DNA of 64,000 nucleotides from Mariniphaga sp041684965 (GCA_041684965.1 JAWLGR010000006.1:124001-188000); one strand, 5' to 3'. Positions 53,931-63,131 are shown, numbered from the stretch's first letter. The notes: generated by a model not told the origin, from the sequence alone. Numbers and translations are program-made.

Positions 53931-55619
53931 ATGGACAAAACTATACTTACTATCCTTTCTTTATTCTTATGTCTCCAGCTTTACTCCCAGGATCGTATTA
54001 CCGGTCTTAGTTTTGCAACCCGCAGTGAAGTAATTGCTCAAAATGGCATGGCATGTACAAGCCAGCCACTCGCAACACAGGTGGCACTTGACATCCTGAA
54101 GTCGGGAGGAAATGCAATAGATGCGGCCATTGCGGCAAATGCCGTTTTGGGTTTGACAGAGCCAACCGGCAATGGTATTGGTGGTGATTTATTTGCTATA
54201 ATATGGGATGCAAAAACGAAGAAGTTATATGGCTTAAATGCCAGTGGGAGGTCGCCGTATGAATTGACCTATGATTTTTTCATCGAAAATGGGTATAAAT
54301 CAATTCCAGCCCTGGGTCCACTGCCGGTTTCTGTTCCAGGATGCGTTGATGGGTGGTTTGAACTACACAAAAAATTTGGTCGGCTCCCAATGAATAACAT
54401 ACTTTCACCTGCTATAAAATACGCGGAAGATGGATTTCCGGTTTCTGAACTTATTGCTCATTACTGGAAAAATAATTCACAAATCCTAAAAGAATTTTCA
54501 GGCTTTGCCGAAACATTTATGCCTGAAGGTAAAACACCCGCAAAGGGTGAGATTTTCAAGAACCCTTATCTGGCAAATACATTACAGCTGATTGCCTCCA
54601 GGGGTCGTGATGTATTTTACAAAGGAGAAATAGCAGAAAAAATTGTTAAGTATGTACGTGAACAGGGAGGCTTTCTAAGCATGAAAGACATGGAGAATCA
54701 TACTTCGGAATGGATAGAACCTATTTCAACCAATTACAGGGGGTATGATGTATGGGAATTACCTCCAAATGGACAAGGAACCGCTGTATTGCAAATGCTC
54801 AATATACTGGAGAATTATGATATCGGCAGCATGGGGTTTGGTTCGCCTGAATACATACATCTGTTCGTTGAGGCGAAAAAATTGGCTTTTGAAGATCGTG
54901 CAAAATATTATTCTGACCCTGCTTTTAATGCGTTACCAGTTGAACAGCTAATTTCAAAAAGCTATGGAAAAGAACGGGCTGCACTTATTAATCCTGAAAA
55001 ATCCGGGAACAGCTATCCTGCCGGAGAACTGGAAACAGGAAATACCATTTATCTTACTACAGCAGATAAGGAAGGTAACATGGTCTCGCTGATCCAAAGT
55101 AATTATCGTGGAATGGGGTCTGGAATGACTCCTGGTAAACTAGGGTTTGTTTTACAAGACCGGGGAGAACTTTTTGCATTGGAAAAAGGTCATATGAATG
55201 TATATGAACCACATAAAAGACCCTTCCACACAATTATTCCTGCTTTTATAACAAAAGAGGGAGAACCTTATATCAGCTTTGGTTTAATGGGCGGTGCAAT
55301 GCAGCCGCAAGGACATGTACAGATTGTATGTAACCTGGTAGATTTTGGAATGAATTTACAGGAAGCAGGAGATGCACCCCGTATACAACATTCAGGCTCA
55401 AGTCAGCCAACCGGTGAGAAAATGACTGATGGAGGAGAGGTGTCACTTGAAACAGGATTTTCTTATGAAACGATACGAGCACTAATGAGAAAAGGACATA
55501 AAATAGGATTCGCTGATGGACCTTATGGCGGTTACCAGGCTATAATGTGGGATACCGATAACAAAGTTTATTTTGGTGCTTCTGAATCACGAAAAGATGG
55601 ACAGGCTGCCGGTTATTAA
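53931..55619 (+). CDS. ggt: Gamma-glutamyltransferase (Ntn hydrolase)
   Basis: The 562-residue protein has a signal peptide (MDKTILTILSLFLCLQLYSQ) and the GGT fold: GMACTSQPLATQVALDILKSGG and NAIDAAIAANAVLGLTEPTG near the start. The autoprocessing site is about residue 376, where GNTIYLTTADKEGNMVSLIQ holds the threonine that becomes the nucleophile of the small subunit. The GGAMQPQGHVQIVCNL region follows. It should act in the periplasm on glutathione or other gamma-glutamyl compounds, or as a cephalosporin acylase-like hydrolase. Confidence 0.93.
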   Translation: MDKTILTILSLFLCLQLYSQDRITGLSFATRSEVIAQNGMACTSQPLATQVALDILKSGGNAIDAAIAANAVLGLTEPTGNGIGGDLFAIIWDAKTKKLYGLNASGRSPYELTYDFFIENGYKSIPALGPLPVSVPGCVDGWFELHKKFGRLPMNNILSPAIKYAEDGFPVSELIAHYWKNNSQILKEFSGFAETFMPEGKTPAKGEIFKNPYLANTLQLIASRGRDVFYKGEIAEKIVKYVREQGGFLSMKDMENHTSEWIEPISTNYRGYDVWELPPNGQGTAVLQMLNILENYDIGSMGFGSPEYIHLFVEAKKLAFEDRAKYYSDPAFNALPVEQLISKSYGKERAALINPEKSGNSYPAGELETGNTIYLTTADKEGNMVSLIQSNYRGMGSGMTPGKLGFVLQDRGELFALEKGHMNVYEPHKRPFHTIIPAFITKEGEPYISFGLMGGAMQPQGHVQIVCNLVDFGMNLQEAGDAPRIQHSGSSQPTGEKMTDGGEVSLETGFSYETIRALMRKGHKIGFADGPYGGYQAIMWDTDNKVYFGASESRKDGQAAGY

Positions 55620-55626
55620 CAAGGTT

Positions 55627-55878
55627 CTAATTGGTTTTACCTGTAATTTCATAAAAACCACAAGACTTCTTCCCATATAATAACCTCCCATGAAGACACA
55701 CTCTGTGACGATATATATAATCGTCCACCTCTTCACTGGTTAATGAATTAATGTATTCCCACTTTTCAAAGGCATTTTTTTTTCTGAATTCTTCAATAGG
55801 ACAGTCCGCTAAGGCCTGTTTTAGCGGACAGGCGCAATAGACACCAAAAAGCCATATTTTTTTATCAATTTCTTTCAC
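55627..55878 (-). CDS. Small cysteine-containing conserved-type protein
   Basis: The 83-residue protein begins MKEIDKKIWLFGVYCACPLK and has CACPLKQALADCPIEEFRKK, a helical middle (WEYINSLTSEEVDDYIYRH), CLHGR and KKSCGFYE. Five cysteines in so short a cytoplasmic protein suggest metal or disulfide binding. A -7 promoter element lies 24 bases upstream, which supports it being expressed. The family is not recognised. Confidence 0.65.
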   Translation of the reverse strand: MKEIDKKIWLFGVYCACPLKQALADCPIEEFRKKNAFEKWEYINSLTSEEVDDYIYRHRVCLHGRLLYGKKSCGFYEITGKTN

Positions 55879-55901
55879 CTTCTATACCCAGTAAGTATGT
55901 T

Positions 55902-55909
55902 CAAAAATA
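55902..55909 (-). promoter_or_regulatory. -7 promoter element of the small Cys-rich gene
   Basis: Read on the minus strand, TATTTTTG matches TAnnTTTG and lies 24 bases before the ATG at 55878. Confidence 0.5.
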
Positions 55910-56182
55910 ATATGTATATTAGTTAACGATAAAAAACTTTTGCTGATAATAAGGTTTAAAATTGCCGAATTTTTGAAATAAAAAATCTGATAGGTAAGTT
56001 TCAAAACGCTGACTCAATTTGAACATTTTTTTAAAATAAAAACTGTTAGCTTATAATGAAATCACTCCAATCATATTTCAATCAGCGTAAGTATTATTTC
56101 TCTTAAATATTCAAATCATTAATAAATAGTTTCATAAAGATAATTATACAGGAATTTTGTAAATTACACAAAAAAAATAAAA
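55910..56182. other. Spacer before the phosphotriesterase-like gene
   Basis: AT-rich. GAATTTTG at 56152-56159 is a one-mismatch form of the -7 element, about 24 bases before the next gene. Nothing else is seen. Confidence 0.4.
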
Positions 56183-57196
56183 ATGAAAGCTTCACCAGGA
56201 TTAAATAAAGGCATTCTTTTATTTCTGCTCCTGAGTATTATCTCATGTTCAAATAAGGATGGAACAGTAATAACTGTAACAGGAGAAATCCGGGCAGGAG
56301 CGATGGGTAAAACATTACATCATGAACATTTGCTTGTTGACTTTACAGGTGCAGACAGCACAGGTTATCACCGGTGGAACAGAGACAGTGTGGCAAAAAA
56401 AGTACTTCCTTATTTAATTGAAATAAAGAAACTTGGTTATAAAACCCTGGTTGAATGCACACCTTCCTATCTTGGACGTGATCCCGAACTATTAAAAATG
56501 CTTTCCGAAAGTTCAGGTATTCAACTTATAACCAATACAGGCTACTATGGTGCTATGGATAACAAATTTCTGCCTGCCCATGCATTACGGGAAACTGCGG
56601 AAGAATTGGCAGCACGTTGGATTGATGAAGCACAAAAGGGAATTGAGAATACAAATATTTATCCAGGATTCATAAAAATTTCAGTAGCAAACAAGCCACT
56701 TGATGCTATTCATCGGAAAATAGTTGGAGCTGCAGCCATTACTCATAAAACAACCGGGTTAATCATTATGTCACATTCCGGAAATGCCGTACCAGCATTC
56801 CAGCAACTTGAAATTTTAAAAAATTATGGTGTCCATCCATCAGCATTTATATGGACTCATGCACATGAAGAAAAAGATTATACTAAGCATGCAGATGCTG
56901 CCAGACGTGGAGCATGGATAGCCTTCGATGGATTTTCAACTGATAATTTAAATAAATATGTGGAATTCGCTGTATATATGAAAAAACAAGGATTATTGAA
57001 CCGGGTACTTTTTTCACATGACGCCGGCTGGTACAAACCTGATGAACGGGAAGGTGGAAATTTCAGAGGATTTACAGAAATAGATAACGTATTTGTTCCG
57101 GCGCTTAGAAAAGCAGGTTTAAGTCAACAAGATATTCATCAGCTTTTTGTCCTGAACCCAAAGGAAGCATTTCATGTAAAATTTCGTTGGCTTTAA
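56183..57196 (+). CDS. Phosphotriesterase-family lipoprotein
   Basis: The 337-residue protein has a lipoprotein signal (LLSIISCSN, Cys about 22) and a PTE-type amidohydrolase barrel. Metal ligands are visible: LHHEHLLVDF (His-x-His), the carboxylated lysine in GFIKISVANK, IIMSHSGNA, IWTHAHEEKDY and the aspartate in RVLFSHDAGWYK. Bacterial PTE-family enzymes are mostly lactonases or esterases, so phosphotriesterase activity need not apply. It is anchored in the periplasm or on the outer membrane. Confidence 0.9.
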   Translation: MKASPGLNKGILLFLLLSIISCSNKDGTVITVTGEIRAGAMGKTLHHEHLLVDFTGADSTGYHRWNRDSVAKKVLPYLIEIKKLGYKTLVECTPSYLGRDPELLKMLSESSGIQLITNTGYYGAMDNKFLPAHALRETAEELAARWIDEAQKGIENTNIYPGFIKISVANKPLDAIHRKIVGAAAITHKTTGLIIMSHSGNAVPAFQQLEILKNYGVHPSAFIWTHAHEEKDYTKHADAARRGAWIAFDGFSTDNLNKYVEFAVYMKKQGLLNRVLFSHDAGWYKPDEREGGNFRGFTEIDNVFVPALRKAGLSQQDIHQLFVLNPKEAFHVKFRWL

Positions 57197-57293
57197 TTAT
57201 TCCATTAAATTCCTATGCTATTGATGTATATATTTTTCTAAAATTTTAAACTTTATTTCCGCAATTCGTATAATATAAATATTGGCAAATTAA

Positions 57294-58166
57294 ATGAGAT
57301 ACAGATCGAATAATATAATGGCATTAATTCCACCTGGTGAGGAGGGAATCCCTGTACTGCAGCAGGCATTCTTTTTCCAGCAATCATTGGGAATGCGGGT
57401 GTTTTTATACCGAATACTCGAAAAACCATCTTTTTTTCAAAGAATTTTTCAAGCAAATGAAGCAAAAAATGAGCGTGCACGGGCTTTAAAAAATTTTCAT
57501 GAATTTGCATCAGCGATAATTCCCAATGATTTAATAAATAACTTTACCTATCGCATAAAGTATGGGGGTATATTGGAGGTACTGCTCCGGCAATCTAAAA
57601 AAGGCGGCTATGAATTCATAATTGTTGGAAAAGATGGTTCAAAAAATTGTCTGGAACCCACTGAACTTGATAAACTTATCAGTCGCTCAAGCTGTCCCAT
57701 TATGACAATAAATAAAAAACATGCCTTAAATGAAATTAAAACCATAGTTATACCTGTAGATATATCTCAAACAACACAAAAAAAACTTCTGTGGGCTACT
57801 TATTTTGCCAAAAAGTATCGGGCAAAAGTAATAATTGTATCCGCACTTTCTTTAAACATCGATTTGAAGAAAAGCCTGGCATGGAGGAATGCGGAAAAAC
57901 TAAAACATATGCTTTCACAAAGAGATATTGATTGTGAGGTAACTATTATTAAAGAAAAAGAAAAGGCAAAACATGAAGTCATTCTTGACTGCATTAATAA
58001 AATCAATCAAGGACTTGTAATTATCCGCACCCATCAGAAGTCAAATATGAAGGACACACAGATTGGCAATTTTGTTTCCAACATAGTACATGGAAGCAAG
58101 ATTCCTGTCTTTACAGTAAACAGGTTCCTTTATCCGATGCCGGTTGATTTTGAATTAAATGAATAA
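57294..58166 (+). CDS. Tandem universal stress (UspA-like) protein
   Basis: The 290-residue protein contains two Usp-like domains. The first (about 8-140) is divergent at its start (NNIMALIPPGEEGIPVLQQA) and ends IVGKDGSKNCLEPTELDKLI and SRSSCPIMTINKK. The second (about 148-280) reads IKTIVIPVDISQTTQKKLLW and ends SNIVHGSKIPVFTVNRF. Both lack a full GxxGx(9)G(S/T) ATP motif, so nucleotide binding is uncertain. A stress-adaptation role is expected from the family. Confidence 0.85.
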   Translation: MRYRSNNIMALIPPGEEGIPVLQQAFFFQQSLGMRVFLYRILEKPSFFQRIFQANEAKNERARALKNFHEFASAIIPNDLINNFTYRIKYGGILEVLLRQSKKGGYEFIIVGKDGSKNCLEPTELDKLISRSSCPIMTINKKHALNEIKTIVIPVDISQTTQKKLLWATYFAKKYRAKVIIVSALSLNIDLKKSLAWRNAEKLKHMLSQRDIDCEVTIIKEKEKAKHEVILDCINKINQGLVIIRTHQKSNMKDTQIGNFVSNIVHGSKIPVFTVNRFLYPMPVDFELNE

Positions 58167-58202
58167 GAAATATATATTTTCCTGGGGAAAAGTATTTTGT
58201 TT

Positions 58203-58859
58203 TCAATTTCTCCTGTACCAATGATATCGGTCTTGCCGGGTATTGTTTCCAAAGAAATAAGCCAGGGAAATTGTAATAACATTATTGAATAATTTTTCAT
58301 CTGATAAATTTGAAATCGTAGAAAGGGATCTGCTGTACCCGAGTTGAACTTCCAGCCCTTCGAACAAATAACCAACTCCAAAATTTAAACCAATATCCAA
58401 CGGTTTAATTTCATCAGTATCTGATGTCCCAATACGAATTCTCTCGATCAAATTATTTTCATCTTCAAGGTATTTATACCTTCCATTAATTGCATAACCA
58501 AGATAAGGACCCGCAAAAAACTGAATGAAACCAGCACCGGCATTAATTATAAATATACTATTCAATGGAAATTCAAGGTAAGTTATCAAAATTTCATCTT
58601 CGTCATCTTCAGCATAATTAAGAGAAGTACCTTTTCCTGAAAGAAGTATTCCGGACTGAAAAGAGTAATTTTTATGTATTCTAAAATTTAACATACTACC
58701 AAAAAAAGCACCCGGCATATATTCGGCATTACTATATACACCTTCCAGTTTTGAATAACTCAATCCAATTTTTGGTGCTATAGAAACCTGAGCATGTAAA
58801 TTATAGATGAAAAATAGTAACAGTATTGCAAAAGCTGCTGTTTTCTTTTTTACTTTCAT
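58203..58859 (-). CDS. PorT-like outer-membrane beta-barrel protein
   Basis: The product (start at 58859, MKVKKKTAAFAILLLFFIYN) has 218 residues with a signal peptide ending LHAQ and barrel strands: VSIAPKIGLSYSKLEGVYSN, YLEFPLNSIFIINAGAGFIQ, GLNFGVGYLFEGLEVQLGYS and TISLAYFFGNN. It matches the outer-membrane beta-barrel family PF13568. The frame is open to 58943, but the extra residues do not form a better leader. Function unknown. Confidence 0.85.
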   Translation of the reverse strand: MKVKKKTAAFAILLLFFIYNLHAQVSIAPKIGLSYSKLEGVYSNAEYMPGAFFGSMLNFRIHKNYSFQSGILLSGKGTSLNYAEDDEDEILITYLEFPLNSIFIINAGAGFIQFFAGPYLGYAINGRYKYLEDENNLIERIRIGTSDTDEIKPLDIGLNFGVGYLFEGLEVQLGYSRSLSTISNLSDEKLFNNVITISLAYFFGNNTRQDRYHWYRRN

Positions 58860-59139
58860 CTCTCTATAAATGTTAGTTTTTAAAGGTATGTATCTCATTC
58901 TACCAATAATATGGATAATTTTCGATAGAATTCGTAAGTTCATTTCGTGTAACTACCATGAAAATTATGATGTTACTCGCTTGTGACTTTAAATTTTCAT
59001 GGACGTTTTATTAAAAAATACTATTCTTATGTATTTTAACTACCCTGGCAATTATAATGTTTGCTTTTCCTCTGCCGGCTGGGCTGAAAGAAAATAAAAC
59101 AACTGTTTTTTAATAATGTTCTTTTTATTTTTTAGCCGG

Positions 59140-60495
59140 TTATTTATTTGGTTTGCCTTTATCATCAGAATTTCCCTTATCGTCCGATTTACCTTTATCA
59201 TCTGATTTTCCCTTATCGTCCGATTTACCTTTATCATCCGAATTGCCTTTACCTTTGTCGCCTTTATTCTCTTGCTCAGAATTGGTATTCTCATCTCCTG
59301 CTCCTTCATCAACCTCTTCTTGATTATCATTCTCTTCATCAGCTTCTTCGTCCCTGTCGCTCTCATAATCATTTATTTCCTCTTCGTTGCCTTCCTCATT
59401 TTGTTGATTTTCATTGTTATCGTTGCCGGAATCAGTATTTTGCCCAGATTCTTCATCGTCATCCGAATCATCATTTCTCTCATCAGTATCTTTTCGATCC
59501 TCATTTTCACTGCCAGATCCTTCACCCTTATTTCCACCAGTACCACTTTGTCCTGATGATTCATCTTCATCGTTTTTATTATCATTTACATCGTCCTGTG
59601 AATCATCCTTTTTCTCATCAGAATCATCCTGATTATTACTTTCATTACCAGAGTCATTAACTGTGTTATTTTCATCAGTTTCTCCGGATGATTCATCTTC
59701 ATCGTTATTATCGTTGTTGTTCACATCTCCGACTTCCTTATTATCATCATTTTTCGGTTCCTGATTATTGCCTGCACCATTACTATTATCTTCTTCTTCA
59801 TCATAATGATTGAGCGAAAACCCGTTAGAGATACCAAAACTACTGAATGATTCAAATCTATCAACAAACAAATTGAGGATCCTTGTACTTGCCATATCGG
59901 AAATTAACAGAACTCCGTTATTGTCTCTTTCAACTGAATTCATATCGAAATCCCTAAATAATTCCGCCAAATCAAAAACTACCAATAAATCTACAGTTTC
60001 TCCATTTCGTATTACTACACCGGGATTGTTTTCAATATTTAAGGTATAATTTTTCCCTGTTATTAATTCAAATGGAATAAATTTTGCGTTTTTTGCACTT
60101 TTAATACTCCCTTTGACAATGATTGATTTTCCACCTGGCAACGCATTATGGGTGGTAATTTCCATTTTCTTGTACAATCCTGGCTCGGCGAATATCCACC
60201 TGATTCCAGGTGATATTGTGCCATTCACCAGGTCTGCTTTATAAGGCCCTTCATAGACAATCTTTTCAACTACAGCACTATCCAATTCTCCTTCCCGTTT
60301 GAAGTCAATTCCTCCTATACCAATGTAAGCTTCATCAATTTGAACAGTGTCAGAGGAACTTTTTAAACTGGAGGATGCTAAAAAAGTTATCTTTATGCCA
60401 TTGGGCTCTTCAAAATCATCATTTTTACAGGAATTTAGAAGAATGATGCCTGCCATTAAAATACCATACTTTATAATGTAGAATGCCTTGTTCAT
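59140..60495 (-). CDS. Very acidic repeat lipoprotein
   Basis: The 451-residue protein begins with a lipoprotein signal (ILMAGIILLNSCKND). Residues about 20-215 form a DUF4382-like folded domain (VQIDEAYIGIGGIDFKREGE, YTLNIENNPGVVIRNGE). From about 225 onward the chain is low-complexity, almost only Asp, Asn, Glu, Ser and Gly (EEEDNSNGAGNNQEPKND and so on), and it ends in SDDKGK repeats. Such a tail should be extended and able to bind cations. I chose the ATG at 60495; a -7 element at 60520-60527 lies inside the longer frame and supports this. Confidence 0.8.
   Translation of the reverse strand: MNKAFYIIKYGILMAGIILLNSCKNDDFEEPNGIKITFLASSSLKSSSDTVQIDEAYIGIGGIDFKREGELDSAVVEKIVYEGPYKADLVNGTISPGIRWIFAEPGLYKKMEITTHNALPGGKSIIVKGSIKSAKNAKFIPFELITGKNYTLNIENNPGVVIRNGETVDLLVVFDLAELFRDFDMNSVERDNNGVLLISDMASTRILNLFVDRFESFSSFGISNGFSLNHYDEEEDNSNGAGNNQEPKNDDNKEVGDVNNNDNNDEDESSGETDENNTVNDSGNESNNQDDSDEKKDDSQDDVNDNKNDEDESSGQSGTGGNKGEGSGSENEDRKDTDERNDDSDDDEESGQNTDSGNDNNENQQNEEGNEEEINDYESDRDEEADEENDNQEEVDEGAGDENTNSEQENKGDKGKGNSDDKGKSDDKGKSDDKGKSDDKGNSDDKGKPNK
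59160..59250 (-). repeat. 18-bp tandem repeat encoding SDDKGK
   Basis: Five imperfect copies of an 18-base unit encode SDDKGN or SDDKGK at the C-terminus of the acidic lipoprotein. Synonymous differences occur between copies (TCATCAGA, TCGTCCGA, TCATCTGA on the plus strand). Confidence 0.85.
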
Positions 60496-60519
60496 AAAAG
60501 TTGCATTGGGGTTATTAAC

Positions 60520-60527
60520 CAAAATTA
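60520..60527 (-). promoter_or_regulatory. -7 promoter element of the acidic lipoprotein gene
   Basis: On the minus strand TAATTTTG matches TAnnTTTG and lies 25 bases before the ATG at 60495. Confidence 0.55.
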
Positions 60528-60622
60528 AAACATCCGAATTCAATTGATTGTTCTATATCTCAGTATATCCTTTTTCAAAACAAGTGCCAAATGAAGAAAA
60601 TGAGTTTTGTTGCTCAGATTTT

Positions 60623-60850
60623 TCAGCTGCTTTTTTCCAACAATTCAATATCATCTACCAGAAATTCAAATACTCCCTTTTTTTCTTTTGGAAGCTCCAC
60701 TTTCAGGACAAATTTGGCCGGATCATCGTTCTGATAACGTCCGGGTATCATTGGAATACCCATATATACCTGCGAATCATTTTTAAACTTCACGGAATAC
60801 ATTTCTCCATTTTGTACGTTCTGAACCAGCTTTTCAAAATTATTACTCAT
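60623..60850 (-). CDS. Small conserved-type protein of unknown function
   Basis: The 75-residue protein reads MSNNFEKLVQNVQNGEMYSV, with QVYMGIPMIPGRYQNDDPAK and ending FEFLVDDIELLEKSS. It has a mixed helix-strand look, no signal peptide and normal codon use, so it is probably a real small cytoplasmic protein. I do not recognise its family. Confidence 0.6.
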   Translation of the reverse strand: MSNNFEKLVQNVQNGEMYSVKFKNDSQVYMGIPMIPGRYQNDDPAKFVLKVELPKEKKGVFEFLVDDIELLEKSS

Positions 60851-61113
60851 AACATAACCTGTTGTAATTTATTTCACAATACAATTTCAAAAAATATGCC
60901 TTATAAAATTTGAAGCGTATGAGAACCGGAGGGAACAATTCAGGATGCAAGGGTCACAAAAAAATTTTGTATTCTGTGGAATTTCTACCCATTAAATGAA
61001 CCTGTTCTACAACATCAGGGTATTAGATGATTATGCTGATTATTCACTGCTGAATAACGCCTGTTCTTGAAGATAAAGAATAAGCCCAGTGATTTTAATC
61101 CGGGATTATTAAA

Positions 61114-62067
61114 TCAAAACGTCTTTTCATCAATCTGATATTTATTTCTGTCACTGGCACTGCGTGATATCAATTCACCAAGAAACCCCGCCAGAAAAAA
61201 TTGAGCACCAATTATCATTGATGTCAATGCAACATAAAAGTAAGGGCTGTTGGTAATCAGATTCCCAACAATTCCATGTTTTAACTGAATAACTTTTTCA
61301 ATTCCCAGGTAAATAGCAGCAGCCAAACCAACAACAACCATAAGGATACCCAATACACCAAAAAAGTGCATCGGGCGTTTGACGAACCTGGATATAAACA
61401 TTACTGAAAGCAGGTCAAGCGGGCCGCGAATAAATCTTTCCATTCCAAATTTTGTTACACCGTATTTGCGCTCACTGTGTACAACTACTTTTTCTCCAAT
61501 TTTTTTATACCCTGCCCATTTTGCCAGAACTGGAATATAACGATGCATATCGCCATATACCTCAATACTTTTTACCACATCTTTCCGATAAGCTTTCAAC
61601 CCGCAATTCATATCATGGATTTTTATTCCTGTAATACGACGTGCTGTCCAGTTGTAAAACTTGCTCGGAAGATTTTTTGTCAAAACAGGGTCATGCCGCT
61701 TTTTCTTCCAACCCGATACCAAATCGTATCCTTCTTCCTTTATCATTCTATAAAGTTCAGGAATTTCATCGGGGTTATCCTGAAGGTCAGCATCCATAGT
61801 AATTACCACATCTCCCTGAACAACATCAAAACCCGAATACAAAGCAGCTGACTTGCCATAGTTGCGTCTGAATTTGATTCCTTTGATACTTGTATTATGC
61901 TTTTGCAATTCAAGGATCACCTGCCACGAATTATCCTTACTGCCGTCATCAATCATGATTATCTCATAGGAAAAATTATTTTCTTCCATTACTTTCTGTA
62001 TCCATGCAACCAGTTCGGGCAAAGATTCTTCCTCATTATATAATGGGATTACTATGGATATATCCAT
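61114..62067 (-). CDS. Family 2 glycosyltransferase, DPM1/GtrB-like, with membrane helices
   Basis: The 317-residue protein has a GT2 catalytic domain (about 1-230) with VIPLYNEEESLPELV, IIMIDDGSKDNSW, the DXD motif in VVITMDADLQDNPDE and MNCGLKAYRKDV. Two C-terminal membrane helices follow (FFGVLGILMVVVGLAAAIYLG, FYVALTSMIIGAQFFLAGFLG). This is the layout of polyprenyl-phosphate glycosyltransferases such as GtrB and ArnC, which load a sugar onto undecaprenyl phosphate at the inner membrane. The upstream DUF4199 gene ends 18 bases before its start. Confidence 0.93.
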   Translation of the reverse strand: MDISIVIPLYNEEESLPELVAWIQKVMEENNFSYEIIMIDDGSKDNSWQVILELQKHNTSIKGIKFRRNYGKSAALYSGFDVVQGDVVITMDADLQDNPDEIPELYRMIKEEGYDLVSGWKKKRHDPVLTKNLPSKFYNWTARRITGIKIHDMNCGLKAYRKDVVKSIEVYGDMHRYIPVLAKWAGYKKIGEKVVVHSERKYGVTKFGMERFIRGPLDLLSVMFISRFVKRPMHFFGVLGILMVVVGLAAAIYLGIEKVIQLKHGIVGNLITNSPYFYVALTSMIIGAQFFLAGFLGELISRSASDRNKYQIDEKTF

Positions 62068-62085
62068 AAAAAATAGTGTAAAAAA

Positions 62086-62643
62086 TTACGCTTCTGTTCT
62101 TAATTCTTTATTCTTTTTAACAATAGCAGCAGTTATTAATGAAAGGACAACCCCTGAAATTAAACCCGACAAGAAACCTTGTCTTAAAGTTTCCCAAAGT
62201 GTGGGAACATCCTCCAGGTTTCTAAGGGCTTCATCAATCTGAGCCTCCGGGATCCCTGCATTTTCCATAAAATTCAATGTTTTCTGCTGCATTATTGCCA
62301 TTAAGTTCTTTGTATATTCAGGATCTATAACAGTATGAAATATGAAATTATAAACTGTAATAAGTAGTGTAGCAAATAAAACCACGAGCAATCCAAACTG
62401 GAAAGCCTCACTGAAAGTAATAAAGCCCCCTAATTCTTTATCTCTGTATGATTTGGAAAAAATGAGTAAAAGAATAAAATTGATAATCAGTGTTAACAAG
62501 CCCAACAATCCGGAAGCAACCAGTCCAAGGGACTCTACGAACCTCCCTGCCCAGATAAAAAGTGAAATTAATATAGAAACCAATCCAAGTACAACACCAT
62601 ATTTAAAGGATGATTTCCAGATTGATACAGGTTGACTTTCCAT
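62086..62643 (-). CDS. DUF4199 membrane protein
   Basis: The 185-residue protein has four membrane helices (VVLGLVSILISLFIW, LLGLLTLIINFILLLIF, FGLLVVLFATLLITVYNFIF, GFLSGLISGVVLSLITAAIV) and the central FITFSEAFQFG, as in DUF4199 proteins of Bacteroidota. It stands immediately upstream of the GT2 gene in one transcription unit. Pairing of these two genes points to cell-envelope work, but the function of DUF4199 is unknown. Confidence 0.9.
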   Translation of the reverse strand: MESQPVSIWKSSFKYGVVLGLVSILISLFIWAGRFVESLGLVASGLLGLLTLIINFILLLIFSKSYRDKELGGFITFSEAFQFGLLVVLFATLLITVYNFIFHTVIDPEYTKNLMAIMQQKTLNFMENAGIPEAQIDEALRNLEDVPTLWETLRQGFLSGLISGVVLSLITAAIVKKNKELRTEA

Positions 62644-62676
62644 AAATCACAAGTTCACTTAAAGATTAAACTCCTG

Positions 62677-62684
62677 CAAATATA
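62677..62684 (-). promoter_or_regulatory. -7 promoter element of the DUF4199-GT2 operon
   Basis: On the minus strand TATATTTG matches TAnnTTTG and lies 34 bases before the ATG at 62643. Confidence 0.55.
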
Positions 62685-62703
62685 TGCTTATTTGATTTGA
62701 AAC

Positions 62704-62734
62704 TTGCCGGGATATCAAAATTTATCTATTTTTG
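62704..62734 (+). promoter_or_regulatory. Near-consensus promoter of the SRP RNA gene
   Basis: TTG at 62704-62706, a 20-base spacer and TATTTTTG at 62727-62734 match the Bacteroidota -33/-7 consensus. The RNA starts a few bases later, which agrees with the expected start site. Confidence 0.85.
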
Positions 62735-62738
62735 CACC

Positions 62739-62835
62739 GGGTAAGTCCTGTGCGACCAGCTCCTGCTGAATTCCCCCAGGGTCGGAAGGCAGCAAGGGTA
62801 GGCGGTTGTAGCGGTGCGACACAGGGGGCTTACCC
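62739..62835 (+). ncRNA. ffs: Signal recognition particle RNA (small bacterial type)
   Basis: The universally conserved domain IV loop is visible as CAGGGTCGGAAGGCAGCAAG, the binding site of Ffh. The ends pair (GGGTAAG at 62739-62745 with CTTACCC at 62829-62835) and the inner arms TCCTGTGCGAC and the segment GTGCGACACAGGGGG continue the long hairpin. A T-run at 62838-62846 acts as terminator. The RNA works with Ffh to target membrane proteins. Confidence 0.95.
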
Positions 62836-62961
62836 ACTTTTTTTTTATAAGCGAAGAGGCATTGAAAAGAGTGAAAAAAGTTTTGCAGATTATAAAATTA
62901 ATTCTTTACTTTGCGCCGCTGTTTTAGAAAAACAACGTTCTTAAAATTTTGGGAAATTAAG

Positions 62962-63038
62962 GCCGGATTAGCTCAGTTGGCCAGAGCACGTGATTTGTAA
63001 TCTCGGGGTCGTCAGTTCGAATCTGACATCCGGCTCCA
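62962..63038 (+). tRNA. tRNA-Thr (TGT), CCA encoded
   Basis: Acceptor arm GCCGGAT pairs with ATCCGGC. The anticodon TGT is at 62996-62998 in loop TTTGTAA, the T arm is GTCAG-TTCGAAT-CTGAC, and CCA at 63036-63038 is encoded. The anticodon stem CGTGA/TCTCG has one T-T mismatch (position 29:41). Confidence 0.97.
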
Positions 63039-63046
63039 ATATATCC

Positions 63047-63131
63047 GGGGAGATACCGAAGCGGTCAAACGGGGCAGACTGTAAATCTGTTGGCAGCGCC
63101 TTCGGAGGTTCGAATCCTCCTCTCCCCACCA
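63047..63131 (+). tRNA. tRNA-Tyr (GTA), CCA encoded; likely attachment site
   Basis: Acceptor arm GGGGAGA pairs with TCTCCCC. The anticodon GTA is at 63081-63083, a long class II variable arm is present (TTGGCAGCGCCTTCG), and CCA is encoded at 63129-63131. It starts 8 bases after tRNA-Thr. Integrase-related sequence begins right after it, so its 3' end probably served as the attB site. Confidence 0.97.

Noticed and set aside
59160..59250. CRISPR-like array
   Set aside because: The 18-bp repeats have no spacers and lie in frame in the acidic lipoprotein gene.
62962..63038. Non-functional tRNA-Thr because of a stem mismatch
   Set aside because: Only one T-T mismatch (29:41) is present; all other stems and invariant bases are intact, and CCA is encoded.
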